Source: Terribacillus halophilus (lineage in GTDB: Bacteria > Bacillota > Bacilli > Bacillales > Amphibacillaceae). From it: a DNA stretch of 64,000 nt. Positions 7,618 through 17,700 of the stretch are shown here, in pieces. A program made the translations under genes and the position numbers. Under the pieces are notes generated by a model. That model was not told the DNA's origin. It did no database searches and saw only the letters and a program-made list of their open reading frames with translations. How positions within the stretch are numbered: position 1 is the first letter of the stretch; the number at the start of each line of letters is the position of its first letter. The stretch spans positions 62,001 to 126,000 of the forward strand of contig NZ_LT727827.1 of the NCBI RefSeq assembly GCF_900162685.1, given 5' to 3'.

Positions 7618-9273
7618 TTACTTCCATGATTCAGGATAGACACTCAAATCCAGTCCCCATATTGGACCAACAAGTGTGAAGACACCAAGTATAAGGAGAA
7701 GGAGTGTAAAAATATTTAAGGCAAAGCCTGTTTTGACCATATCTGCTATCGTAATTTTCCCTGTAGCGAAGATAATAGCATTCGGAGGCGTTCCCACCGG
7801 CAGCATGAATGCACAATTGGCTGCCATTGCCGCTGGCACCATAATTGCATAAGGATGCATGTTCAGCGCTAATGCCAAGGAAGCCATTACCGGAAGGATC
7901 ATCGTAGCCGTAGCTGTATTGGAAGTGATTTCAGTTAAGAACAACACCAATGTTGTCGAGATGATAATAATTAGAATGATATTAAATCCTTCGAGTACCG
8001 TAAGCTGATCCCCAATCCATTGTGATAAACCTGAGCTCGTAAACCCCGCTGCAATAGCCAAACCACCTCCGAACAGAAGCAATACTCCCCACGGCAGATC
8101 TTTCGATACTTCCCAAGTCAGCAGTCTTTCCCCTTTTTTACTTAGACTTGGAATAAGGAAAAGCAGCACACCTGCCAGTACTGCAATCATCGTATCGCTT
8201 AACCCAGGTATCGCGATAATCTGCCACACAGCATCTGCTTGCCATAGGAATGTACGGCTTACCCACATGAACGCCGCAAAACTAAAAATAACAAGTACCG
8301 CTTTTTCTTCAAAGGACATACTGCCCAATTTTCCTTTTTCCTTGAGGATTAAATCCTTTCCTCCTGGGAGTTCCTTCATATTAATCCGAAATACTATTTT
8401 CGTCAGATATATCCAAGCCGAAAACAGCAGGATAACAACAATAGGAACTGCAACCAGCATCCAGCCGCCGAAGGATATTTCGACACCAAACAGACTGCTG
8501 GCCATCGCCGCCAGAATGATATTCGGAGGTGTTCCGATTAGTGTACCAAGTCCACCGATTGTACCTGCATAACCAATGGCAAATACGAGCATTTTCTCAA
8601 ATTTCTTCCCGTCTTCTCCCATGCTCTGCTTACTTGTCTTAACAGCTTGACTAGCTTGATAGATAATAGCAGATCCGATTGGCAGCATCATCATAACTGC
8701 TGCTGTGTTGGAAACCCACATAGATAAGAAACCTGTTGCAATCATGAATCCTAACACAATTCGCGACGTACTCGTTCCGACCACGCTGATAATATTCAGT
8801 GCAATTCGCTTATGCAAATCCCACTTCTCCATTGCCATAGCAATCAGAAACCCGCCAAGAAACAAAAATACAATCGGATTTCCATAGCTGGAAGCTGCCG
8901 TTTCTCCATCCAACCCTTGTGTTAGAGGCAGCAAAATGAGCGGCAGCAAGGACGTTGCTGGAATTGGTATCGCCTCGGTAATCCACCAAGTGGCTACCCA
9001 TAATGTAGTTGCTAATACCATACGTCCTTCATAACTTAATCCTTCTGGATAATAAAAGAAAATAACAGCGAAGAAAAACAGCGGCCCTAACAGTAAGCCA
9101 ATCATTTGAGGACGTTTATACGATGGAGGTGCTTTTTTTGCAGTTCCAGACTGCTCTGAAGCCTGTGCGCGCTCCGCATTTCCTGAGTTAGGTACAGCAA
9201 ACCGAAGTAACTGTTTCGTTTTGTCATGAGCATTCCATAATTCATTCCATACAGCTGACATACTAGATCTCAT
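7618..9273 (-). CDS. DASS (SLC13) family sodium/dicarboxylate symporter
   Basis: A 551-residue membrane protein of the divalent anion:sodium symporter family (SdcS-like), likely importing succinate, malate or fumarate. It has a hydrophilic 50-residue N-terminus, then about 12 hydrophobic segments. The two family Ser-Asn-Thr motifs are present (VSNTAAVMMMLP and ITSNTATATMILP), as is the signature AFMLPVGTPPNAI near the C-terminus. The ribosome site is AGGAGG, 6 nt from the ATG. A cre site between promoter and start suggests CcpA repression. Sulfate cannot be excluded as substrate. Confidence 0.85.
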   Translation of the reverse strand: MRSSMSAVWNELWNAHDKTKQLLRFAVPNSGNAERAQASEQSGTAKKAPPSYKRPQMIGLLLGPLFFFAVIFFYYPEGLSYEGRMVLATTLWVATWWITEAIPIPATSLLPLILLPLTQGLDGETAASSYGNPIVFLFLGGFLIAMAMEKWDLHKRIALNIISVVGTSTSRIVLGFMIATGFLSMWVSNTAAVMMMLPIGSAIIYQASQAVKTSKQSMGEDGKKFEKMLVFAIGYAGTIGGLGTLIGTPPNIILAAMASSLFGVEISFGGWMLVAVPIVVILLFSAWIYLTKIVFRINMKELPGGKDLILKEKGKLGSMSFEEKAVLVIFSFAAFMWVSRTFLWQADAVWQIIAIPGLSDTMIAVLAGVLLFLIPSLSKKGERLLTWEVSKDLPWGVLLLFGGGLAIAAGFTSSGLSQWIGDQLTVLEGFNIILIIIISTTLVLFLTEITSNTATATMILPVMASLALALNMHPYAIMVPAAMAANCAFMLPVGTPPNAIIFATGKITIADMVKTGFALNIFTLLLLILGVFTLVGPIWGLDLSVYPESWK

Positions 9274-9289
9274 CCAACCCCTCCTTATA

Positions 9290-9303
9290 TTAAAACGCTT
9301 ACA
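9290..9303 (-). promoter_or_regulatory. cre site of the DASS transporter gene
   Basis: On the minus strand TGTAAGCGTTTTAA, a close match to TGNAANCGNWNNCW, 17 nt before the start codon. CcpA bound here would act as a roadblock. Confidence 0.6.
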
Positions 9304-9318
9304 TTAAAATACAACTTA

Positions 9319-9347
9319 AGCCTATTCGACTTAAGCTTGCTAGTCAA
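9319..9347 (-). promoter_or_regulatory. Candidate promoter of the DASS transporter gene
   Basis: Minus strand TTGACT (9347-9342), 17-nt spacer, TAGGCT (9324-9319). The -10 is weak. Confidence 0.35.
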
Positions 9348-9361
9348 CTATTTGTACAAAA

Positions 9362-9388
9362 AAGCAGCGGGGAGATTCCCAGCTGCTT
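9362..9388 (-). terminator. Terminator of the amidohydrolase operon
   Basis: Stem AAGCAGC with an inner GGG/CCC pairing, followed on the minus strand by six T. The stop codon of the amidohydrolase gene (9387-9389) overlaps the stem. Confidence 0.85.
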
Positions 9389-10640
9389 AATTTATAAAAC
9401 TTGCTTCTGCTGTAAGCTGTTTCTTCACATTTCCGCCTTGTATGACTGTCCGGACTGTATTCGTATCAGCCAAAGAAACTATATTCTCCAAAGGATTCTC
9501 TTGAACAATGACCAAATCAGCCAATTTGCCCTCTGCTATAGTTCCGATGCGATCATCCCAGCCTAAACATTCTGCAGCTATTTTGGTAGAAGCGAGTATT
9601 GCTTCCATTGGACTCATACCGATGTCACACATCAAAGCCAATTCACGTAAATTTGTGCCATGTGCCATTACACCTGCATCAGTTCCCATGGCGATCTTCA
9701 CACCTGCTTCATAAGCTTTGGCGACGCTGCTCTGATGTATCTCCATCACTTCCTTTGCCTTGTCCACTGCATAGGCCGGCATATGTTCATTTGTTTCACT
9801 TGCTTCTACGACACTGACAGGAGCAAGTAATGTGGGCACAAGATATGTGCCATGCTCAAGCATAAGCTCAATTGCCTCGTCATCTAAATAGATGCCATGT
9901 TCAATAGAATGAATACCTGCCCGAACCGCCTGCTTAATGCCTTCCGTACCTTGCGCATGCGCCATTACTTTACAGCCTTTCCTGTAAGCTGCTTCATTAA
10001 CAATTATACGTAGCTCTTCCATAGAAAATTGAGTAAATTCCGGATGATCTGTCGGACTCATGACACCTCCGGTTGCATGCACTTTAATAATATCCGCACC
10101 AGCCCGCAGCATCTCTCGAACTTTCTGCCGGACTTGCTCCGGTCCATCGCATACGCCTGAGGGAAACCCTGGGTAAGCTCGGTTGGTCAAATCCATATCA
10201 GAGACCATCCAGTTATCACCGTGTCCTCCAGTGATGGTCAAAGGGTTAACACTAATCTGCATACGCGGACCGCTTATAAGGCCTGTTTCGATAGCCTGTT
10301 TTACACCTAGATCAGCAAATCCCGCGTCTCTTACTGTTGTAATACCCGCATTCAACGTGCGATGCATGTAAGTCAATGCTTCATAAAAGCGCATGGAAAA
10401 TGGTGTAACAAGTGTCTCTCGCACATCTTTAATCTCCATCATCATGTGGACATGCGTATCAATTAACCCAGGCATCACATAACCGCCCTCAGCATCAATG
10501 ACTTCTTCTGTATCAATACCGATGAAATCAGCAGCCGGTCCAATCGCAGCAATTTTGTCTCCCTTTATTGCGACTACCCCATTTTGTATCACTTCTCCTG
10601 TTCCATCAATCACTGTACCATTACGTATGAGCTTGTCCAT
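9387..10640 (-). CDS. Metal-dependent amidohydrolase family protein
   Basis: 417 residues of the amidohydrolase (TIM-barrel) superfamily, close to the imidazolonepropionase/Xaa-Pro dipeptidase-like group. Metal ligands are visible: THVHM, the lysine in DIIKVHATGG, MAHAQG, SIEHG and MGTDAG. It probably cleaves a cyclic or peptide amide. The ATG at 10640 is used, with AGGAGG upstream; the frame is open 18 codons further but the gene before it ends at 10651. Last gene of an operon with a membrane transporter and an M20 hydrolase, so I infer the three import and hydrolyse one class of N-acyl or dipeptide compound. Confidence 0.82.
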   Translation of the reverse strand: MDKLIRNGTVIDGTGEVIQNGVVAIKGDKIAAIGPAADFIGIDTEEVIDAEGGYVMPGLIDTHVHMMMEIKDVRETLVTPFSMRFYEALTYMHRTLNAGITTVRDAGFADLGVKQAIETGLISGPRMQISVNPLTITGGHGDNWMVSDMDLTNRAYPGFPSGVCDGPEQVRQKVREMLRAGADIIKVHATGGVMSPTDHPEFTQFSMEELRIIVNEAAYRKGCKVMAHAQGTEGIKQAVRAGIHSIEHGIYLDDEAIELMLEHGTYLVPTLLAPVSVVEASETNEHMPAYAVDKAKEVMEIHQSSVAKAYEAGVKIAMGTDAGVMAHGTNLRELALMCDIGMSPMEAILASTKIAAECLGWDDRIGTIAEGKLADLVIVQENPLENIVSLADTNTVRTVIQGGNVKKQLTAEASFIN

Positions 10641-10650
10641 TCTCATCCTC

Positions 10651-11829
10651 CTAAAGTGTTTGTACAAGAATACTCGCGATAACAACGGAACCAATGGAAA
10701 CGGAAGCGAATCCTCCCATCAGCATCGGTGGCAGCAGCTGGTTCAAGATTACTGCCTCTTCTTCTTTGTTTCTGCCAATACTCCTGCTGACTTCTTGCGT
10801 AATTAGATAATCTCCAGGAAATCCGTACATCGCCGTAAGCACAACTGGAATTCCTTTATTGTAATCCCACTTGAACAGCTTAGAACCAATAAATCCTCCT
10901 ACAAGCAATCCCACTGTACCTATGAATAAAATGACAGATACGGCTGGAAGTACTGCCAGAATATCAGCCACAGTCACATCGATTAATGACTCCATCACCA
11001 CAAAAATTAATCCCACCATTGCAATACTAAAACCATTGGAGCGTTCCAATACCTTTTCGGGGAAGAAACCGATAGCTGAGCCGATAATTCCTATAGCTAA
11101 GCCAAATAAGCTATAACTGATACCTGTCAGTTCACCAAACCAAACTGCTAGTGCTGATCCGATAAAGATAAGGAAAAGTACAAAGAAATGGCTTGCCAAA
11201 AGCTTTTCTGGAAAAAGACTTTTACGCTTGGCAGGCTCTGGGCTTCCAGCAGCATCGTCAGCTACAGTAGCTGCGACATATGCTTTGTTTTCGTCCATGT
11301 CTTTCAACAATTTCATACCATGACGACGGAGTAGCCAGGAGCTTAACGGCATGCCGATCAGCTGCTGCAAAGATAGAATGATCGCAGGAATTGCAATTAA
11401 TGCAGTCAATCCTTGCGACTGTAAACCTTCGGCTGTAACAATATAAGCAATAATCCCCCCAGTAAGCGGTCCAGCTCCTGCAACTGCTGTACCATAATCG
11501 AAGAAAAGCGGCACAAGTCCCAATATCAGGAGGCATGAAATTGTTATACCAATTATCGTAATCAGCACTGCCTTGTATTGCTGCTTCATTACTTTTAAAG
11601 GTATGAGTGTACCCATGTGTACAAGAATAGCAGGTTGCAGAACCGCTCCTACCACGGTAAATGTAGAAGCCGCTAGAATATTCTTCGGCAGTACGCCTGT
11701 CTGCAATAGTGTGAAGAAAACAACGACAACCACGAGCAGTGTCGGAATCTTTGCCCGGGAAATAATTGAGAGCACTTCTCCGAGAGCGATAATTGCCAAG
11801 ATAATAAGTGTCGCTGTAACAGCAGTCAT
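10651..11829 (-). CDS. Polytopic membrane protein, putative solute symporter of a hydrolase operon
   Basis: 392 residues with about 10-11 hydrophobic segments and one hydrophilic loop near residues 178-200. Two half-repeats can be seen: PLFFDYGTAVAGAGPLTGGIIAYIVTAEGL in the first, and TAMYGFPGDYLITQEVSRSIG in the second. The Gly-rich mid-membrane loops recall sodium/glutamate (ESS) or related inverted-repeat carriers, but I do not recognise a named family. A paralogue sits at 24189-25403, also beside an M20 peptidase. It lies 13 nt after the M20 gene and 10 nt before the amidohydrolase gene. Confidence 0.65.
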   Translation of the reverse strand: MTAVTATLIILAIIALGEVLSIISRAKIPTLLVVVVVFFTLLQTGVLPKNILAASTFTVVGAVLQPAILVHMGTLIPLKVMKQQYKAVLITIIGITISCLLILGLVPLFFDYGTAVAGAGPLTGGIIAYIVTAEGLQSQGLTALIAIPAIILSLQQLIGMPLSSWLLRRHGMKLLKDMDENKAYVAATVADDAAGSPEPAKRKSLFPEKLLASHFFVLFLIFIGSALAVWFGELTGISYSLFGLAIGIIGSAIGFFPEKVLERSNGFSIAMVGLIFVVMESLIDVTVADILAVLPAVSVILFIGTVGLLVGGFIGSKLFKWDYNKGIPVVLTAMYGFPGDYLITQEVSRSIGRNKEEEAVILNQLLPPMLMGGFASVSIGSVVIASILVQTL

Positions 11830-11842
11830 ATTTGTCGACCTC

Positions 11843-13024
11843 CTATTCTAATACCAAGTCTTCCGCGATGCTTAGGAACATGTTTGCTCCATATACTAGT
11901 GCATCTTCATCAATCATAAACTTGGGATGATGATGCGGAGCAGGTGATGGATTGTCTGGAGAACAAGCACCTACAAATACAAAACTCCCAGGAACAATAT
12001 TAGAGAATGCCGAGAAGTCTTCTCCGCCCATAATGGCTTCTGCTTCTATCACGGCTTCTTCGCCTAGTTTGCGACGGATAGCTTCCATAGCGATAGCAGA
12101 TGCTCCTGGTTCATTGACGACTGAATCGTAGCCATACGTATAATTCAATTCGTAATGGCAACCATTTGCTTCCGTAACACCTTTGATAATTTGTTCGATT
12201 GCTTCCACAGCTTTTTTTCGCACTTCCTGATTGAAGGATCGAACCGAAGCACCAATCTTCACTTCCTCTGGAATGACGTTGACGGCATCTCCGGCTTGCA
12301 ATGTTGTAACTGATACAACCAATTCATCCTTCGGGCTGGTGATACGCGACACAATTGTTTGCAAGTTCGTAATAATTTGAGCACTTGTTACAACTGGATC
12401 GACTGTATTTTCTGGTTGTGAGGAATGGCCACCTTTTCCTTTGATTGTGACATGGAACATATCAGAATTGGAGGTCGCTGCTCCTGGCGTTATCGTTAAT
12501 TGTCCTACTGGCGTTAAAGAAGAAAGATGCAGGCCGAACACATAATCCACTCCATCGGTCACACCAGCTTCGACCATTTCCCGAGCTCCTCCAGGTAACT
12601 GTTCTTCCGCATGTTGGAAGAAAAAGCGAATTTCACCATGAATTTTTTCTTGCTGCGCACTTAACACCTTTGCCACGCCTAGCAAAATGGCTGTGTGCCC
12701 ATCATGGCCGCATGCATGCATAACACCATCATAATTGGAAGCAAACGGGAGGCCTGTCTCCTCTTGAATCGGTAAAGCGTCTATATCAGCACGGAAACCA
12801 ATTACCTTACCAGGATGTCCTCCTTTAAGCACAGCCATAACGCTCGTCGCTGTTGGCCTAGTCACTTCTAAATTAGGAAAAGTAAGTAATGTTTCATATA
12901 AGAATGCAGATGTCTTATGTTCTTGAAAAGATAGCTCTGGATGCTGATGTAAATATCTTCTCCATCTGATAATCTCCTCTACCTGTTCATTAGACAATTC
13001 AATTTGAGTTTGTTTGGTTAGCAT
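11843..13024 (-). CDS. M20 family (M20D) metallo-amidohydrolase
   Basis: 393 residues. The M20D catalytic core is clear: DALPIQEETGLPF, MHACGHDGHTAILLG (metal ligands Cys-Gly-His), FFQHAEEQLPGGAREMVEAG (catalytic Glu) and MGGEDFSAF. The central dimerisation lid begins near GKGGHSSQPE. Such enzymes remove N-acyl groups from amino acids or open similar amides. GGAGGAG lies 6-8 nt before the ATG. First gene of a three-gene operon with the membrane carrier and the amidohydrolase. A near-copy lies immediately upstream at 13305-14483. Confidence 0.88.
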   Translation of the reverse strand: MLTKQTQIELSNEQVEEIIRWRRYLHQHPELSFQEHKTSAFLYETLLTFPNLEVTRPTATSVMAVLKGGHPGKVIGFRADIDALPIQEETGLPFASNYDGVMHACGHDGHTAILLGVAKVLSAQQEKIHGEIRFFFQHAEEQLPGGAREMVEAGVTDGVDYVFGLHLSSLTPVGQLTITPGAATSNSDMFHVTIKGKGGHSSQPENTVDPVVTSAQIITNLQTIVSRITSPKDELVVSVTTLQAGDAVNVIPEEVKIGASVRSFNQEVRKKAVEAIEQIIKGVTEANGCHYELNYTYGYDSVVNEPGASAIAMEAIRRKLGEEAVIEAEAIMGGEDFSAFSNIVPGSFVFVGACSPDNPSPAPHHHPKFMIDEDALVYGANMFLSIAEDLVLE

Positions 13025-13078
13025 AAGCTCTCTCCTCCGAATAATTATTTGATATTTCAGATAATTTATTTGCTAACC

Positions 13079-13084
13079 ATCATA
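13079..13084 (-). promoter_or_regulatory. -10 box upstream of the hydrolase-transporter operon
   Basis: Minus strand TATGAT about 55 nt before the M20 start codon; the matching -35 (TTTATT at 17 nt) is weak. Confidence 0.35.
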
Positions 13085-13282
13085 GCACTTGGATTGTTTT
13101 TAATAAACCCTAATATGAATCTCTATACTAACTATCTGCTACAAATGCAGTATTTTGGCACCCTATAAAATCTCTTTATGAAAGATTTGATGACAAACTA
13201 TGAGCCTCTTCTATCAGTATTAAGACCTCTCCCTAGTTCGCAGCCGTGCATGACATATTGCATAAGCTGTAAAAAGAAAAAA

Positions 13283-13306
13283 AGAGAAGTCAAATGACTC
13301 CTCTCT
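13283..13306 (-). terminator. Terminator after the second M20 gene
   Basis: Stem AGAGAAGTCA/TGACTCCTCTCT with a small bulge, a 2-nt loop core, and a T-rich run on the minus strand. The TAG stop at 13305 is in the stem. It separates the two M20 genes into different transcripts. Confidence 0.65.
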
Positions 13307-14483
13307 AGAAAACAAGCTCCTCTGCAATACCCAAAAATAGATTAACTCCATCTTCCATGCCTGCTTCATCTATCTGGAAATGCGGATGATGATGGGGTGC
13401 TGGAGTTGGATTGTCTGCTTCTTTGGCTCCGACAAATACAAAGCAGCCTGGAACAGCGTTGGTGAAAGATGAAAAGTCTTCGCCGCCCATAATTGCACTG
13501 CCTCGAAGTACTGCATCTTCACCAAGTCGTCGCTGAATAGCGCGTTCCGCAACAGCTGTGGCTGTTTCTTCATTGAAAACAGAATCATATCCATAGATAA
13601 CTTTAAAATCATAACTGGCACCATTGGCTTCCGTTATCCCTTTTACCATTCGTTCAATTATTTGAATTGCATTGTTCCGTACATCCTGTTTCAAGGATCG
13701 CATGGAAGCTCCTATTTGTACTTCATTTGGAATAACATTCACTGCCTCTCCTGCTTGTAATGTAGTGATGGAGACGACTAGTTCTTCATTCGGACTTGTC
13801 ATGCGAGAAACAACCGACTGCATGTTACTTATAATTTGCGCACCTATGACAATCGGATCGACAGTTTTATCAGGCTGCGAGGAATGTCCCCCTTTTCCTT
13901 TCACAGTCACATGGAACTGATCGGAATTAGACGTAGCAGGTCCGTAAATAACACCCACTTTTCCGCTAGGCAGCTGTGATGCAACGTGCAGACCATATAC
14001 CATATCAACTCCATCTGTAACACCTGCTTCTACCATCTCTTTCGCACCGCCAGGAAGCAGTTCTTCTGCGTGCTGGAATAAGAACCGAATTTCGCCATTT
14101 ATCTCAGCTTGCTTGGCACTTAGAATTTCTGCAGCTGTTAGCAGAATCGCTGTATGCGCATCATGACCGCATGCATGCATGACGCCATCAACTGTTGAAG
14201 CAAACGGCAGGTCTGTTTCTTCTTGAATTGGCAAAGCATCCATATCAGCACGGAATGCAATTACCTTTCCTGGCTTTGCACCTTTCAATTTTGCCATCAC
14301 ACTTGTTTTTGTCGGTCGGCTTAACTCCAGGTTGCCGATACTAGCTAGTGTATCGTAGACAAACTGGGAGGTCTGCTCCTCCTGGAATGAAAGTTCCGGA
14401 TTCGCGTGTAAGTGTCTTCTCCACATTATAAGGTGCTGTTTGTGTAAGTCTGTGGCCTCAAGTTCAACATGCTTGGTCTCCAT
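13305..14483 (-). CDS. M20 family (M20D) metallo-amidohydrolase, tandem paralogue
   Basis: 392 residues, alignable without large gaps to the neighbouring M20 enzyme and keeping all metal-site motifs: DALPIQEETDLPF, MHACGHDAHTAILL, FLFQHAEELLPGGAKEMVEAG and MGGEDFSSF. I set the start at the ATG at 14483, preceded by GAGGA at 8 nt, which gives the same length as the paralogue; an upstream ATG at 14498 has its purine run too close. It has its own promoter and terminator, so it is expressed separately from the operon copy. Confidence 0.87.
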   Translation of the reverse strand: METKHVELEATDLHKQHLIMWRRHLHANPELSFQEEQTSQFVYDTLASIGNLELSRPTKTSVMAKLKGAKPGKVIAFRADMDALPIQEETDLPFASTVDGVMHACGHDAHTAILLTAAEILSAKQAEINGEIRFLFQHAEELLPGGAKEMVEAGVTDGVDMVYGLHVASQLPSGKVGVIYGPATSNSDQFHVTVKGKGGHSSQPDKTVDPIVIGAQIISNMQSVVSRMTSPNEELVVSITTLQAGEAVNVIPNEVQIGASMRSLKQDVRNNAIQIIERMVKGITEANGASYDFKVIYGYDSVFNEETATAVAERAIQRRLGEDAVLRGSAIMGGEDFSSFTNAVPGCFVFVGAKEADNPTPAPHHHPHFQIDEAGMEDGVNLFLGIAEELVF

Positions 14484-14528
14484 TTTACTCGTCCTCATTC
14501 CTTTTACTTTATATATATGAATAATTAT

Positions 14529-14557
14529 ATTGTATAAATTAAAGAAAGTCGGCTCAA
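14529..14557 (-). promoter_or_regulatory. Sigma-A promoter of the second M20 gene
   Basis: Minus strand TTGAGC (14557-14552), 17-nt spacer, TACAAT (14534-14529), 46 nt before the start codon. Confidence 0.55.
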
Positions 14558-14694
14558 GAGACAAAAGGCGCGGAGTATTGCCACCTAGTTTTTTTCCAGT
14601 TCTTTCCGCAAAGTCAAATTTCCTCTAATTACCCCCCTAAACTAAAATTTGTCCCCTCTAATTTTCATTTAAAGTTAGGTAGAATCAAATTAAA

Positions 14695-14708
14695 TGTAAG
14701 CGCTTTTC
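14695..14708 (+). promoter_or_regulatory. cre site upstream of the rhamnosidase gene
   Basis: TGTAAGCGCTTTTC, 12 of 14 positions of the CcpA consensus, about 90 nt before the start codon. The same 12-mer TGTAAGCGCTTT precedes the rhamnogalacturonan lyase gene. Confidence 0.65.
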
Positions 14709-14799
14709 GATGGTGCATACAGCAATTGCTGTCTATATACATGCACAGAAAGGATGTACCTTCCCGCTTCATTACCACAACAAAAGGAGGAAAACCTGT

Positions 14800-17700
14800 A
14801 TGAGAAGGAATCTTTATCGTCGTACGGCGTGGGTTACCGCTCTACTGCTTGTATTTTCCTTGCTTCTACCTTCTGCTTATCATCAAGCAGACGCGAAGCA
14901 GCCGAAATCGAAAGTGACCAATCTGCTGACAGATTTCGGTGAAACGCCCATAGGTTTGGATAATCCAAACCCAACTTTCAGCTGGAAAATGGAAGCGGAC
15001 CATAAGGGAGCACAGCAAAAAGCTTATCAGCTAGTTGTGAAAAAAACAGACGGCAAAACGATTTGGAACACAAAGAAACAGTATTCGGATGAGTCTGTTG
15101 CTATTGTCTATAGTGGAGATAAACTCGAACCTGCTACTCGCTATGAGTGGAATGTATCTGTGTGGAATGAATCTGGTAAGAAATCAACTGCTTCAAGCTG
15201 GTTCGAAACTGGGTTGATGAATACAGATATCTCTGCTTGGGACGGTGCAAAATGGATTGGTACCGAAACCGAGGATTTGGTCCTTCAATCTCACTATCTT
15301 AGTGTATACAAAGTACACTACAAACTGCAGCTTGAAAAGAAGACCAAAACCAGCAAAGCCAGTTTTATTCTCGGCGCCAATGACCCTCGTTTAATGGATA
15401 AGAACAAAAACATTTACAATGTCGAAAATGAGAAAAACAAAAGCTATGTAGAATTCGAGCTGGATATTAGCGCTGTAAAGAAAAATAAAGGAAATGCCAA
15501 GCTGGCAATTTATCGCGCTGGCTATGAACCGAATGATAACCCTGACAAGCCGCTAACTGAATTGGTCATTCCAAGGGATTTGATTGACCATACGAACAAG
15601 TATGCAGCACATGACATATCGCTTTGGGGGAACTCAGGCATCTTCCATATATTCCTTGATGGCGAGAATCGCATTACGCCTGAAAATGGTTTTAATATAA
15701 ACCCTGTCGGCTCTGGAGGCAATTACATCGCATTTCCAATGTTATCTGAAATCGGTTTTTCTTTGGATAAAAACCAGCAAGCAACCTTCTCTGATTTGAA
15801 AGTTACCAATTACCGCAAGCCATCCAATACGCTCTTTGAAGAAAAAATAGAAGCAGAAAATAATTCTAGTATATTTGGAGAATCAGAAGGTATAACAATT
15901 AAGTCCGGTACCTACCAAGTTGCCGGCGGAAAACACGGCGTTATTTCTGTTGCAGACCCTAGCGATAAGTCAACCCCACTGCTGCGAACTGAATTCCGTA
16001 CCGATAAGAAAAAGATTCAAGATGCAAAGGTGTATGCAACAGCAAGAGGAATCTATGAACTTTATCTAAATGGTAAACGTGTTGGTGATGATTATTTTAA
16101 TCCAGGACTGACACAGTACAACAAAACACAGATGTATCAAACATACGATGTTACAGATCAATTAAAGGCTGGGAAAAACAATGCCTTCGGAGCTATGCTC
16201 GGTGAAGGATGGTGGAGCGGAGCCAGCACCTTCACGACCGACAACTGGAATTACTTTGGGGATCGCAACTCTTTGCTGGCAAAACTAGTTATCACATATG
16301 AAGATGGCACCACCGACACCATCATGACAAATCCTGACTGGAAATATACAACAGACGGACCACTTGAGTACGGTAGCTTTTTCCAAGGGGAAGTTTATGA
16401 TGCGAATAAAGAGATAAAAAACTGGAGTAAAGCTGGATTTAAGCCAAAACGTTGGAAGAACGCTGTTGAAGTGCCACTAGATGACACAACAACTGCAGCT
16501 AACCTCGATTACAGTGGTATGCAAATTACCGGACAAATCGGAGAGAACGCCAAGATTGTTGAAACATTAACAGCTAAAAGCATGGAAGAAGTCCGCCCTG
16601 GTGTGTTTGTTTATGATATGGGCCAGAATATGGTTGGTGTACCTCAAGTCAAACTGAAGAAACAAAAAGCTGGTAAAGAAATCACGCTTCGCTACGCGGA
16701 AATGCTTTATCCAGATAATGAAGCGTCTGGCGAGAACAGCGGGATGCTTATGCAGGAGAATCTGCGAGCTGCTTTGGTGCAAGATACGTATATCACAAAG
16801 AAAGGCAAGCAGACAATCCAGCCGCGATTTACCTTCCATGGCTATCGCTATCTAGAGATTACTGGAGTGGACAAAGCGCCGGCGCTTAAGGATGTAAAAG
16901 GGTTGGTGATTAGCTCTATTCATGATCTAGATTCGAGCTATGAAACTTCTAATCCAACGGTAAATAAGCTTTGGGAAAATATCACATGGAGTATGCGAGG
17001 AAACTTCCTTTCTATTCCAACCGATACACCAGCACGTAACGAGCGAATGGGCTGGAACGGTGATATTTCTGTTTTCTCGGAAACAGCCACTTACATGGAT
17101 AACGTCAATCAATTCCTGCGCAGACATAATCTTGCCAATCGTGACCTGCAGCGTGATAATGGGCGCTATTCCGATGTTACGCCAATCGGGCCAGGTTTTG
17201 GTGGTATCCTATGGGGGAGCGCAGGATTGACAGTACCTTGGCATGCGTATCAGCAATACGGCGATGAAACGGTTCTACAAGAACATTACGATTCAATGAA
17301 GCAATATGTCGACTATCTCGATACTAAAGTAAATCCATCCACAGGGTTGATTAATGAGGGACCATTAGGAGATTGGTTAAGTCCGGAAAACAGTAAGACG
17401 GAGAACGTATTCTTATGGTCTGCTTACCATGTATATGACTTAGAAATCATGGCAAAAACAGCAGAAATTCTTGGCCATGACGAAGATGCTGCTCATTTTT
17501 GGGACCGCTATGAAGAGCGTAAAAACTACTTTAATGACAAGTTCATCGATCCAGAAACAAATAAAACGTTGAAATCAGACGGCTCTGTTTCAGACAGTCA
17601 GGCTTCCTATGCGGTGCCACTCGCTTTGAACGTATTGAACAAAACCAATGCTTCTGCTGCAGCTGATCATCTAGTTGCTGCTGTGGAACGAACAAATACC

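Noticed and set aside
9301-9345. Repeated CTTAAG(C) motifs upstream of the DASS transporter as an operator
   Set aside because: Two short palindromes 12 nt apart overlapping the predicted -10; too little to claim a binding site.
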